A stretch of DNA of 64,000 nucleotides, taken from contig NZ_JALPQG010000002.1 of NCBI RefSeq assembly GCF_023195695.1, forward strand, positions 1 to 64,000, written 5' to 3'. How positions within the stretch are numbered: position 1 is the stretch's first letter; each line of letters starts with the position of its first letter. This DNA is from Aliiroseovarius sp. S1339. Lineage in GTDB: Bacteria; Pseudomonadota; Alphaproteobacteria; Rhodobacterales; Rhodobacteraceae. Under the pieces are notes generated by a model. That model saw only the letters and a list, made by a program, of their open reading frames with translations. It made no database searches and was not told the DNA's origin. The position numbers and the translations under genes were made by a program. This document shows, in pieces, positions 36,381 to 45,375 of this stretch.

Positions 36381-37391
36381 TTACACCGGCTCTTGCGTCG
36401 CCGTAACATGCTGAGCATTGTCCGCAGGCGTGGGTCCGTTGGCCTTCGACAAGGCGGGCGCGGGGTCGGCTGAATGCGACAGCCCTTGGGCTTGCGAACT
36501 CATGCTGTCGTCCGGCAATTCTGTGCCAATTCGAAGCGCGCGTTGACCCTTTGCCTGCCCCAGTCGACATGTGCTAAGCACCTGTCCTTTCATATCCTCA
36601 AGCGCCACGGTGCTCAGCGCCTCGCGCGGCACGATCACGGTCATACCGGGTGCCAATGCGGTCACTTCGTCCAACGACATGCTGACACGGTGCAAAACCG
36701 CGTGAAGTTCGGCGCGGGCCCCCAGAACAATGCCGGGCGTGTCGGACCCACCAGCCGTGGCAGGGGTGGCAGTCGTTTGGCCGTTTCGGCCCGTCGCGGC
36801 GAACGGCAACAGCAAAGACAGGGCACCTTGCTTGCCGCCCTCGCCCAGATCAAGCGTCGTTTGGAACCGCCGGTAAGGAATATCAGGCAAGACCATGCTC
36901 GCCGCGCGGTAGTCTTCCAGACGCACCGCGAAGCAATAACCGCTGATCAACGGGGCGACGGGCGGGTGCGCGGCGGTCAGTTCGGCCTCTAAGACCTCCA
37001 ACACGCGATCGAAGAAATCGGCGCACATGGTTGCGTCGGTTCGGGTTGCGGGCCGTGGTTGCGCGGGCGCGGGCAGCACACGCCCGACCGTCTGCATTTC
37101 GATCAGCGCGGCGATCAGATTGGGATCAGCGACCAACATCCCGAACCTGCTGTCTGGCCCTTCGACCAAAGCCAGCAGATCGTGGTCGGATATCTGGCCT
37201 TCAAGCGCAGACAGAACTGTTCGGTCTTCTGCAACATCAGACGCGGTGATGACCAGACCCGCCGTCGCTTCGCCCGCGCGCGCAAGCGCCGTGCCAAGCG
37301 CGCCCGCTGCCGTCACCGGAGCAATCTCTGGTGGCAGGCGGCGCGCACCTGCCTTTTGGCGGATCGCGCTGATCTTTTCGGGGTCAGCCAT
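36381..37391 (-). CDS. FliM/FliN C-terminal (SpoA) domain protein
   Basis: 336 aa from ATG 37391 (or 349 from 37430). The N-terminal part (about 1-150) looks like the FliM middle region (CADFFDRVLEVLEAEL, PLISGYCFAVRLEDYR). The C-terminal SpoA/FliN-type surface-presentation domain lies at about 220-300 (ELHAVLHRVSMSLDEVTALAPGMTVIVP, then LGQAKGQRALRIG). A Ser/Ala/Pro-rich tail follows. Flagellar switch or type III secretion C-ring role is inferred, but no other flagellar gene is in the window. Confidence 0.75.
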   Translation of the reverse strand: MADPEKISAIRQKAGARRLPPEIAPVTAAGALGTALARAGEATAGLVITASDVAEDRTVLSALEGQISDHDLLALVEGPDSRFGMLVADPNLIAALIEMQTVGRVLPAPAQPRPATRTDATMCADFFDRVLEVLEAELTAAHPPVAPLISGYCFAVRLEDYRAASMVLPDIPYRRFQTTLDLGEGGKQGALSLLLPFAATGRNGQTTATPATAGGSDTPGIVLGARAELHAVLHRVSMSLDEVTALAPGMTVIVPREALSTVALEDMKGQVLSTCRLGQAKGQRALRIGTELPDDSMSSQAQGLSHSADPAPALSKANGPTPADNAQHVTATQEPV

Positions 37392-37449
37392 GTCTGGTCC
37401 GTTCTGGTCGCATAGAACCAGACCTGCCAAGACAAGGTTTACAAATGAT

Positions 37450-40161
37450 TTAATTTGCGACGTGGTGTGGGATTTTTTCCAGCGGGAGTGTCACCCGAAA
37501 CGCCGCACCGCTTTGGCCCGGCAGATAGGTGATCGATCCACCCAACCTGTCCATAACCTCGCGACAGATGGCCAGCCCAAGCCCTGCCCCGCCCGCTGCC
37601 GCGTTATCGGTCAGGCGCGAGAACTTTTCGAAAATCATCACCTGGCTTTCTGTCGGAATGCCAGAGCCGTTGTCAACGAAATCAATGCGCAGCGCGCCGT
37701 CGCGTTCGCCCACCTGTATGGTCAAACGCTTGAATTTGGCGTCGCCGTATTTGGCGGCATTGGCGATCAGATTGATGAACACCTGCGCCAGACGGTCGGT
37801 ATCCGTCGTAATGATAACCTGCTCTCGCCCTTGATCGCGGTGGATGCGCAGGTCTTGCGAGGCTATCAAAGACTGCGTCGCAGCAACGGCCCGATCCAAC
37901 ACTTTGGACAGCACTTCGCGCTGTGGGTTCAGTTGCACCTGCCCGTTTTCCAGCACACTGAGGTCAAGAAGGTCATCCAGCAGCCGCGTCAGACGCACAG
38001 CTTCGTCATGGATGATCGAGGCATGACGCCCCGCAGCCTCTGCATCCTTCGCTCCACCATCGCGAAGGATCTCGGAAAACGCGCGGATCGAGGTCATTGG
38101 CGTGCGCAGCTCGTGGCTGATCTGACTTAGAAACCCGTCTTTCTGAATGGACAGTTGCGTCAGCTTGTCATTCGCGGTCGAAAGCTGGCGCGCAGTGGTG
38201 GTCAGCTCTTTCTGCTTTTCTTCCAGTTGGGACGAATAGACCAGCATCTGCTGGGTCTCGTCCGCCACTGCCATCAGATCGTCGACTGAGACCGTGGCCC
38301 CTCCCATGATCTGTGCGATCATCGCATGGGCTGTTGCGGCACCGACTGACCCGGAAAGCTCGCGTTCCAGTAGGGCGATGAAATCGGGCGTGGTGTCGGG
38401 CAAGTAGCCTTCTTTGCCTTGTGCGCTGGCCTGTGTCTGAAATAACGCCTGTGCCGCGTCCGCCCCCATCGTGCGCTGCGCCATAACCAGCAGATCCTCG
38501 GCCGCCGCTGCGGGGAAACTGCCGCCCTGCGCCGGGCGGGTTTGATCAAGGACATTCACGAATTGCGCGCCCTGCAACCGTTCCAACGGACCGGGAAAAG
38601 ACATCAGGGACACGCCGACAAAGGCAAAACTGTTCAGGATCATTGACCAGAAAACGGCATGAACCACCGGGTCTAGCCCGGTGACCCCGAACAGCGCCTG
38701 TGGCTTCAGCCACGCGATGCCCAATGGCCCTTCGGCGAGCAGAGTCGCGCTCATCACGCCGGCCTCGCCGAAGCTGGGCAGAAACAGCGTGTAGGCCCAG
38801 ACAGTAAACCCCAGGATCAACCCGGCAGCCGCGCCGTTGCGTGACGCGCCGCGCCAGAACAGCCCACCCGCCATCGCAGGCAAAACCTGCGCAACACCGG
38901 TAAACGAGATCATACCGATCGCGGCCAGTGCCGTGCCGCCGCCGGACATCTGAAAATAAAGATAGCCAAGCACCAGAACGCCAATGATGGACAGGCGGCG
39001 CGCCAACAGAAGAACTTGGCGCACGTCGCCGGAAACCGACGCCTCTTCCGACCGGATCGACAGCCAGATTGGCATGATGATGTGGTTGGACACCATCGTG
39101 GCCAGCGCGATTGATGCAACGATGACCATCGATGTGGCCGAGCTGAAGCCCCCAAGAAACGACAGCATGGCAAGACCATCGCGATCGAAATGTAGCGGAA
39201 TCGTCAATACGAACAGGTCCGGGTTTTCCCCGGCAGGAAGCGTGCCAAGCCCGACCACGGCGATGGGCACGACGAAAAGGCTCATTAAAAACAGGTAAGT
39301 CGGGAAGGCCCACGAGGCTACAGCAAGCTGTCGTTCGCCTATATTTTCAACCACTAGCACATGAAACATGCGCGGAAGGGTCAGAAATGCGGCAGCGGAT
39401 AGGAACGTCAGCCCGACCCAACGCCCGCCAGTTATCGCCCACGCCTCACCCGGAGTATTGCGCATCGCCTCGTCAATCGCGTCCGCGATGCCCGCGGGGC
39501 CGCCACCGACGCCCCAGACGACAAACACACCAACCGCCAGAAGCGCGACCAGTTTCACCACGGCTTCGACCGCGATGGCGGTGACAACGCCGTGGTGCCG
39601 CTCGTTCACGTCCAAGTTCCGTGTGCCAAACAGAATGGTAAACAGGGCCAGCCCGCCAGCGACCCACAGCGCTGTCGCATCCAGATCAGGTGCGTTCCAC
39701 CCCGCCGAGCGATCTCGGGCGAATACCGAGAAGGCCAGCGTGACCGATTGCAGTTGCAGCGCGATATAGGGCGTCGTGCCGACAACCGCGATCACCGTCA
39801 CGATAACGCCCAGGAAGTTCGACTTGCCATACCGTGACGACAACAGATCCGCGATCGACGTCACACGCTGCGCGCGCCCAACCCGGACGAGTTTGCGTAA
39901 GAACCACCACCAGCCTATCATCACAAGGGTTGGACCCAAATAGATGGTCACGAATTCCAAGCCAGATCGCGCCGCATAACCGACCGCGCCATAAAAGGTC
40001 CACGCGGTGCAATAAACCGACAGCGACAGGGTATAGATCAAGGGCGAGTTTAGAAAACGGCTCTTGTTTCGCGCGGCACTTCTGTCGGCGCCAAATGCCA
40101 CCAGAAACAGAAAGATCACGTAAAGCAGGCAAACCGCGACCAGCGTGTTGAAGCTGAGCAT
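37450..40161 (-). CDS. SSS-type transporter/sensor histidine kinase
   Basis: 903 aa. Residues 1-560 form a sodium:solute symporter domain with about 13 membrane segments (YTLSLSVYCTAWTFYGAVGYAAR near the N-terminus). Residues 660-900 form the kinase: SHELRTPMTSIRAF with His near 682, then the N-, G1- and G2-boxes (FINLIANAAKYG, DNGSGIP, GGAGLGLAI). Such CbrA-like sensors couple substrate sensing or transport to phosphorelay. A coding repeat of helices links the two parts. Its start overlaps the stop of the upstream 118-aa membrane gene (TGATG on the minus strand). There is no receiver domain, so the receiver gene upstream is the likely partner. Confidence 0.92.
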   Translation of the reverse strand: MLSFNTLVAVCLLYVIFLFLVAFGADRSAARNKSRFLNSPLIYTLSLSVYCTAWTFYGAVGYAARSGLEFVTIYLGPTLVMIGWWWFLRKLVRVGRAQRVTSIADLLSSRYGKSNFLGVIVTVIAVVGTTPYIALQLQSVTLAFSVFARDRSAGWNAPDLDATALWVAGGLALFTILFGTRNLDVNERHHGVVTAIAVEAVVKLVALLAVGVFVVWGVGGGPAGIADAIDEAMRNTPGEAWAITGGRWVGLTFLSAAAFLTLPRMFHVLVVENIGERQLAVASWAFPTYLFLMSLFVVPIAVVGLGTLPAGENPDLFVLTIPLHFDRDGLAMLSFLGGFSSATSMVIVASIALATMVSNHIIMPIWLSIRSEEASVSGDVRQVLLLARRLSIIGVLVLGYLYFQMSGGGTALAAIGMISFTGVAQVLPAMAGGLFWRGASRNGAAAGLILGFTVWAYTLFLPSFGEAGVMSATLLAEGPLGIAWLKPQALFGVTGLDPVVHAVFWSMILNSFAFVGVSLMSFPGPLERLQGAQFVNVLDQTRPAQGGSFPAAAAEDLLVMAQRTMGADAAQALFQTQASAQGKEGYLPDTTPDFIALLERELSGSVGAATAHAMIAQIMGGATVSVDDLMAVADETQQMLVYSSQLEEKQKELTTTARQLSTANDKLTQLSIQKDGFLSQISHELRTPMTSIRAFSEILRDGGAKDAEAAGRHASIIHDEAVRLTRLLDDLLDLSVLENGQVQLNPQREVLSKVLDRAVAATQSLIASQDLRIHRDQGREQVIITTDTDRLAQVFINLIANAAKYGDAKFKRLTIQVGERDGALRIDFVDNGSGIPTESQVMIFEKFSRLTDNAAAGGAGLGLAICREVMDRLGGSITYLPGQSGAAFRVTLPLEKIPHHVAN

Positions 40162-40517
40162 CAGTCACGCCCCTCGTCTTGGGAAGTGGGGTCGGACGGT
40201 TTCGCCGGTGTATGTGAAGACGCTTCTTCATCGGGGTCGTGCGACATGTCTGGCCAGCGGTTCAAACCCCGCGAGATCATCGCGGTCGCGACAATCAAGC
40301 CAAACCATGCTGCGAACAGATACATCCCCTGCCCGGCAGTGCCCGCCCCCGTGGCGAGAAGCGGCAGAAGAAACAGGAACACACCCAAAATCGGCAGCAG
40401 ACGCGCAGCATCTTCCAACCTGCGCCGCCGATAACTTTGGCGTGCCAGAAAAAGGGGCTCGCGTCGAAATCTCATGCGGATGCGCGCCGTTTGGTTAAAG
40501 TGGGGATCGCCCAGCAC
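40161..40517 (-). CDS. Small membrane protein between receiver and SSS-kinase
   Basis: 118 aa (start ATG 40517; 40475 is possible). Two hydrophobic segments, about 41-60 and 68-83, and a polar C-terminal tail (HDPDEEASS). It overlaps the kinase start and lies 12 bp after the receiver gene, so the three are one operon. A role as accessory subunit of the SSS domain (as DUF4212 proteins are for other symporters) is a guess based on context. Confidence 0.75.
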   Translation of the reverse strand: MLGDPHFNQTARIRMRFRREPLFLARQSYRRRRLEDAARLLPILGVFLFLLPLLATGAGTAGQGMYLFAAWFGLIVATAMISRGLNRWPDMSHDPDEEASSHTPAKPSDPTSQDEGRD

Positions 40518-40529
40518 TTCATGACGTAT

Positions 40530-40898
40530 CTATCCCGGTACAAGCTCGTTCAGCGTGTCCACAACTTCGGCGTTTGAAAATGGCTTGGTCATGAACCGAT
40601 TCACCCCCAACCGCTCGGCCTGTTCGCGGTCGGTGCGTTGGCCGCGTGCGGTCAGCATCAGAACGGGCAGTCTGCGGGTCAGGTCATGCGCACGCAGGTC
40701 GTGCAAGATGTCATAACCCGACCGACCCGGCAGCATGACGTCAAGGATCAACGCGTCAGGCACAGCATCCAACACCGCCTGCACTGCTGTTTCACCATCG
40801 GAATGTGTTGCGACCGCCCAGCCGTCACGACTGAGGATGAAGCTGATTGCTTCGACAATATTTGGTTCGTCCTCAATGACGAGCACCCGTTTTGTCAT
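40530..40898 (-). CDS. Response regulator receiver protein
   Basis: 122 aa single-domain CheY-like receiver. Phosphate-accepting Asp near residue 54 (LILDVMLPGRSG), acidic pair near 10-12 (IEDEP), Thr in MLTARG and Lys in TKPFS are all present. No output domain. Adjacent to the SSS-kinase operon and the likely phosphoacceptor of it. Confidence 0.9.
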   Translation of the reverse strand: MTKRVLVIEDEPNIVEAISFILSRDGWAVATHSDGETAVQAVLDAVPDALILDVMLPGRSGYDILHDLRAHDLTRRLPVLMLTARGQRTDREQAERLGVNRFMTKPFSNAEVVDTLNELVPG

Positions 40899-41039
40899 AT
40901 GTCCCTCCGCTCGGGCAGGCTTGCGCCGTTTCCCTGCGAATGAATATCGACAATGCGCAGACCCATGTCAAAACAAACCCAAGCGCCGAACGGTGCAAGG
41001 TCTGCACAACCAACGCTGATTGCCGGATTTTTCGAGGCG

Positions 41040-42380
41040 TCACGCAGGGTTGGCAGACAGAAGCGACGCCTCGCGCCGGGCGGCGCAATCACTGCGCGGG
41101 CAGACCCGGCAGGACGAGCCAACCGGAAGCACCGGGCCGTCCGCGCCATGTGCCTGTGCATCATCAACAGGTTCGATCAACATCATTGCTTCAAAGACGG
41201 GCGGAACATCAAATCGCAACGCCTCGCGCGGCAGGCACACCGCCTGACACAAGAACCGTCGCGGCGTCGGGCCGGGCATCTCGACCACCGCACGCAATGG
41301 GTGACCCGGGCGGCTTAACGCCTGATACAGCGGCCAATAGGGACAGGCCGCACCGAAGCGCGGCACGGCAAAACCGGGCAAAGCCTTGCGTAAAATCAGC
41401 GTGCCCGATCCATCACATGACACCAGCCCGACCGGGGGCGCTTCAGCGTCGGGCGGAACGAAGGCCAGACGGCGCATGACCGACGGCAGCGGCTGTGCAA
41501 AATGGGCAGCCAAACGGCTTGGGTCGCCCGTCACATCCTTGCGTGCGGCTTGAAATGCGGGAAGAGGCATCGCGACGGCGTCCTCGACATATTGCTGAAA
41601 CTGGCGCCGCGCGACGTCCTTGGCCGCAGCGGTTTGCAAACTTCCCACTTGCGAAATCAGCGCGGCGATTGTCGCCGCAATTTCCTGAGCGTCCGCCGCG
41701 TTTAGACCCTCCAATTCAGATAAATGGTGGTCGCGGCGGTCCAGATATGCCGCCAGTTCTTCACCCGGCACAACGGGCGCCATGTCCTGATCTGCGCCCG
41801 CGTCAAGGTATTCGACCAGCCCTTGCGCGGCGCTGGACAGGCGGCGCCCCTCGTCACGCATGTTGCGCATGAAGCGCGATTGCCATTCGGCGTCGACCTC
41901 GCCGCCGCCCGACAGAATGCCCACGGTTGAACGGATTGCCGTGACGGCCGAAATCACCTCATGCAATGACGCGGCCAGTTCGGGGTCATGGGTCAGCCGA
42001 TCCGACAGGGCTTCGACCAAGTGTTCCAGATCTCGGATGCGCTGATGTTGTGCTGCGACCAGCGCGGACCAGCCGGGAAATCGCCCTGCAAAATCTTCGG
42101 AACGGTGCAATTCCGGTGTGACCTCTGGCAACCGTTGCCCGGCCTCGCGCAGCGCACCAAGCAGTGCAACTTCGGCCCCTTCGCTCAACGAACGGGGGTC
42201 GGTTTTCAACTCGCGGGCAAGGTCGTCCAACAACCCGCTCCCGGCCCGGCGACGGTTGTGTTCGATCAGGTTCAGATAAGCCGCCGAAATACCGACCGCC
42301 TTGGCAAGAGCGGATTGCTTATGGCCAAGAAACAGACGGCGTTCGCGAATTCGGCTGCCCGTCAGTCGGGACTGGGTCAT
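41040..42380 (-). CDS. XRE-family short-chain acyl regulator (ScfR-like, DUF2083)
   Basis: 446 aa. N-terminal XRE helix-turn-helix (about 5-60, ESALAKAVGISAAYLNLIE-like), a helical central region with a four-helix stretch 100-260, and a C-terminal DUF2083 domain ending in the Cys motif CRVCPRSDC. Regulators of this type in Rhodobacterales and Corynebacteria control acyl-CoA or propionate metabolism and the ethylmalonyl-CoA genes. Two 11-bp near-identical repeats lie just upstream and may be its own operator. Adjacent to the receiver gene (divergent end at 140 bp). Confidence 0.85.
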   Translation of the reverse strand: MTQSRLTGSRIRERRLFLGHKQSALAKAVGISAAYLNLIEHNRRRAGSGLLDDLARELKTDPRSLSEGAEVALLGALREAGQRLPEVTPELHRSEDFAGRFPGWSALVAAQHQRIRDLEHLVEALSDRLTHDPELAASLHEVISAVTAIRSTVGILSGGGEVDAEWQSRFMRNMRDEGRRLSSAAQGLVEYLDAGADQDMAPVVPGEELAAYLDRRDHHLSELEGLNAADAQEIAATIAALISQVGSLQTAAAKDVARRQFQQYVEDAVAMPLPAFQAARKDVTGDPSRLAAHFAQPLPSVMRRLAFVPPDAEAPPVGLVSCDGSGTLILRKALPGFAVPRFGAACPYWPLYQALSRPGHPLRAVVEMPGPTPRRFLCQAVCLPREALRFDVPPVFEAMMLIEPVDDAQAHGADGPVLPVGSSCRVCPRSDCAARREASLLSANPA

Positions 42381-42772
42381 TCTGGTTTCCCCATTCGTTT
42401 TCGACGCCGGCGTAACGTTGGCCCGCTTTACAAAAATACTGCCGCCTTTTCAGCCTGTTTACAAGAATTTGGTTGTATTCAAGGAGGTTGAGAGCGGTTT
42501 TTCTGCGCTATCAGCCGCACAGGTCGCATGTGTAAAGGCAAAAACCATGACAGAAACCGCTGATCGCGCCCTTGGCCGCTGCCTGCAAATGTTTCACATT
42601 GCATCAACCACCGCGCAGGGAAAACATGCCGCGGGGCCGCCCCAATAGGGTGTCGTTACAGGAACTTGGCGGGTTCCCGCCGCTTCTTGCGTAAACCCAT
42701 CGCAGAACATTCCCTTGCCCACACAAATCACTACAAACTAAGGTGAAGTTACAATTCATCCTGGAGGATACT
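42381..42772. other. Intergenic region upstream of the ScfR-like gene
   Basis: About 390 bp. Two copies of TTTACAA(A/G)AAT lie 31 bp apart at 42427-42437 and 42458-42468, roughly three helical turns, near the regulator start. The remainder holds no supported gene. A weak 33-codon frame (42547-42648) was considered and left out. Confidence 0.5.
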
Positions 42773-43054
42773 ATGAAGAAAACCATTATGACCCTCGCTT
42801 GCGTTGCTGCGCTGGCTTTGCCTGCCTGTAACCGCCCGCTGACGGATCAGGAAAAAACCATCGTTGGTGGTGTGGCCGGGATCGGCGCAGGCCTGATCAC
42901 CGCGAACGCGATTGGCGCGAACAAGAACTGGACCGTACTGACCACTTTGGCAGGCGCGGCCGCAGGTATCATGGTTGCACGCAACAGCTATACCAACCAA
43001 TGCGCGTATTCGAACGGCGACGGAACCTACCGCACCCGTCCTTGCCCGGTCTGA
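42773..43054 (+). CDS. Small lipoprotein with glycine-zipper-like segment
   Basis: 93 aa from ATG 42773, with GGAGG 6-7 bp upstream. Signal peptide with lipobox-like ALPAC (Cys at about 19), then a Gly-rich segment GGVAGIGAGLIT and a second GAAAGIMVA that resemble a glycine-zipper membrane-insertion motif. Two Cys in the tail (QCAYS, RPCPV). Outer-membrane or periplasmic protein; function unknown. Its transcript ends at the terminator 23 bp downstream. Confidence 0.75.
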   Translation: MKKTIMTLACVAALALPACNRPLTDQEKTIVGGVAGIGAGLITANAIGANKNWTVLTTLAGAAAGIMVARNSYTNQCAYSNGDGTYRTRPCPV

Positions 43055-43076
43055 TTGACCCACAAATTGAACAGCA

Positions 43077-43106
43077 AAGGCGCATCCTAGGGTGCGCCTT
43101 TTTTGT
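43077..43106 (+). terminator. Rho-independent terminator
   Basis: 8-bp stem AAGGCGCA/TGCGCCTT with an 8-nt loop followed by six T residues, 23 bp after the preceding lipoprotein stop. Confidence 0.9.
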
Positions 43107-43114
43107 GAGGTCAG

Positions 43115-43550
43115 TCACGTCTGAAGATCAGTTTTCAAAACCTTGCCATAGTTGTTTTTGGGCAATTCCATCAGGGCGGAACTGGCCTTCGGTCGCTTGA
43201 ATCGCGCGATATGTGCAAGGCAACAGCCATCAACGCGCCTCGTCCTACTGGGCTTGCACCTCTTCGACTTCACGCGGATAGATGTTGTGCCGCCCGAGGC
43301 CAGACGCGCGGCACGACAGACCTTGGTGCATCGCACACATGTATCAACTCGCCGTTTGTGACAACTACCAGCGAAAGCCCGGTCAAAGCAGCCAGCCCAT
43401 CCCCAAACTCAGATGTCACCAACACCAGCTTTGCGCCATGAAAGATGGCAGGTTGACCAACAAGAACCTTCGCCGACCGCTCTAATCTCAAAGCGAGGTT
43501 CGTCTGCACCTTTTCCACTGCCCAAACACGCTGTCGCAGCCGACTGTCGG
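43115..43550 (-). pseudogene. Remnant of an acyl-CoA synthetase (MatB/FadD-like)
   Basis: Read on the minus strand. The end (about 43115-43215) encodes ARFKRPK...ELPKNNYGKVLK, the C-terminal signature with catalytic Lys of AMP-forming acyl-CoA ligases. In another frame just upstream (about 43245-43295) is NIYPREVEEV, the hinge motif just before it; a stop codon separates the two. Farther upstream (to about 43540) sits VEKVQTNLALRL and a Val-rich stretch resembling the N-terminal domain, joined directly to the hinge. So it carries an internal deletion and at least one frameshift. No complete gene is present. Confidence 0.65.
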
Positions 43551-43629
43551 CTGCGACCCAGTAGGTGGTAACCCTTTCGCAAGACGGCCTTTGATTGTAT
43601 TGCCATGAAAGCTTTGGCAGGATGCAGAC

Positions 43630-44172
43630 ATGACGCCAATGGACCTTGCCTTCATGCACGCGCCGACAGGGCTTGCGTTGACCGAACACCGGATCGTGCA
43701 GCAATGCAATCTGCGGTTTGCAGAGGTGTTCGGCGATCAGGTTGATGCATTCACCAACATGCCACTTGAACGGCTTTACCCGTCACTCAAGGACTATGAG
43801 AAAGTTGAACAGATTGGCGGCGATATCCTTAGGAAAACAGGGCGTTACGAGGATGAACGCATCATGCGGCGGCTTAACGGTGATCTTTTCTGGTGCCGGG
43901 TACGCGGCACCAGCCTGACCCCTGATGACCCTTTCAAGCAAGGCGTCTGGAGCTTTGCCGATCTGTCCGCCGAGCGCCCGTTCGTCGAACTGACCCCGCG
44001 CGAACGGGAGGTGGCGATCCTGACCTGTCAGGGCCGCACCTCGAAAGAGATCGGCCTGGAACTCAACCTCAGCTATCGCACGATCGAAGCACACCGCGCC
44101 CGGCTTTTGCAGAAATTCGGCGCGCGCAAATTGCCGGAACTGGTCGCGAAATTCTCGGGTATGCCGCTTTAG
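43630..44172 (+). CDS. PAS-LuxR family transcriptional regulator
   Basis: 180 aa. N-terminal PAS-type domain (about 1-115, FMHAPTGLALTEHRIVQQCNLRFAEVFG and RLNGDLFWCRVRG) and a C-terminal LuxR-type HTH (LTPREREVAILTCQGRTSKEIGLELNLSYRTIEAHRARL). Short regulators of this arrangement are common in Rhodobacterales. Signal and targets unknown. It is read towards the 44278 gene and is divergent from the pseudogene. Confidence 0.87.
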   Translation: MTPMDLAFMHAPTGLALTEHRIVQQCNLRFAEVFGDQVDAFTNMPLERLYPSLKDYEKVEQIGGDILRKTGRYEDERIMRRLNGDLFWCRVRGTSLTPDDPFKQGVWSFADLSAERPFVELTPREREVAILTCQGRTSKEIGLELNLSYRTIEAHRARLLQKFGARKLPELVAKFSGMPL

Positions 44173-44277
44173 CGGTTAACCTGCTTTCGCGAATGCTGGC
44201 TCAGATTAACCTTTCCGTAGGGAACATTAATTAATCTCACCTTCGGTGGGGGCTTCGTAAGTAGACGGAGCAAGACA

Positions 44278-44685
44278 ATGGAATTTACGAAACCGGCCCC
44301 TCTTGGGGCACAGGCCAGTTTGCTGGCCAATACGCCGGTGCGCAAACCACCGGACAGCTCGAAGGTGGAAACCGCCCCCGATGCAGGCAAGGCGCGGGCG
44401 GACATGCATAACTCGACAAAACAACACACTCCATTTTCCGAGCGTGAAACGGCTGCTCGAACTGCATCTGAGGATGAGATCGGGCCCGATACGTTGGCCG
44501 GTCCACCACCCAGTTTTCAGGTCAACGTGTTGGAAATGGATCAACAGCTGCAGCAGAAACTGGCGCGGATCGAAACGGATCGCGCGCGTGCGCAACGGGA
44601 CGACCATTCGGTCGCCACGCTTGCGAATGATGATGGGTCAGATGGCGTACCCAGCCCGCAAAAGGCAACGCCACAGGCTGATTAA
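44278..44685 (+). CDS. Hypothetical protein
   Basis: 135 aa, low-complexity and polar, predicted mostly disordered (Pro, Ala, Thr, Asp rich) with a short coiled-coil-like helix near 80-105 (MDQQLQQKLARIETDRARA). No family recognised. Start ATG 44278 follows weak AAGACA sequence. Codon use is ordinary for the region. It could be a minor conserved protein. Confidence 0.5.
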   Translation: MEFTKPAPLGAQASLLANTPVRKPPDSSKVETAPDAGKARADMHNSTKQHTPFSERETAARTASEDEIGPDTLAGPPPSFQVNVLEMDQQLQQKLARIETDRARAQRDDHSVATLANDDGSDGVPSPQKATPQAD

Positions 44686-44861
44686 GGGCAAACGCGCGCC
44701 ACGTCAGACAGACATTAGGCAGACCAACGATCCCCTTTGGCCTGTCGTTTTTCTGTTTTCACGAACCTAATCGCTTTTCACCCCTTACGTGGCGTCTTAT
44801 AAGCGTTGCAATCATGCATTGCCCGCGCGAACAATGGGCAAACAAATAAGGGTGAGTACCC

Positions 44862-45365
44862 ATGACGAAAAAACAACATGACGCTGACGTAGCCTTCATC
44901 GAGGCTCTGGCAAGTATCTTGCAGAAAAACGACCTGACCGAGTTGGAAATCATGCGCGACTATGGCGAAAATGATAGCCTGAATGTGCGTGTCAGCCGGG
45001 TCAAAGAAGTGGTGCACATGGCCGCAACCGCCGGCGCACCTGCGCCCGTTGCAGCGGCTACCTCCGCAGCGGCCCCAGCTGCGACGGATGGCGGCACCGC
45101 TGCCCCTGCAGCAGAAGACCCCGCAAGCCACCCCGGCGCCGTTCCATCGCCGATGGTCGGCACAGTCTATCTGCAGGCCGAACCCGGCACGCCCGCCTTC
45201 GTTAACATTGGCGATAAGGTGGAAGAGGGTCAGACCGTGCTGATCATTGAAGCAATGAAGACGATGAACCAAATCCCTGCCCCGAAATCCGGCACGGTGA
45301 AACGTATTCTGGTCGAAGATGGTGCCCCTGTTGAATTTGGTGCGCCCCTGATGATCATCGAATAA
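44862..45365 (+). CDS. accB: Acetyl-CoA carboxylase biotin carboxyl carrier protein
   Basis: 167 aa. The C-terminal biotinyl domain (about 90-167) contains EAMKTMN with the biotinylated Lys; residues 50-85 form the flexible Ala/Pro/Thr-rich linker typical of AccB. It carries the carboxylated biotin between AccC and the carboxyltransferase in fatty-acid synthesis. It lies 10 bp before accC, the usual accBC pair. Confidence 0.96.
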   Translation: MTKKQHDADVAFIEALASILQKNDLTELEIMRDYGENDSLNVRVSRVKEVVHMAATAGAPAPVAAATSAAAPAATDGGTAAPAAEDPASHPGAVPSPMVGTVYLQAEPGTPAFVNIGDKVEEGQTVLIIEAMKTMNQIPAPKSGTVKRILVEDGAPVEFGAPLMIIE

Positions 45366-45375
45366 GGGACATCAC

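Noticed and set aside
42547-42648. 33-codon frame upstream of the small lipoprotein
   Set aside because: No ribosome-binding site and no similarity; kept only as a note.
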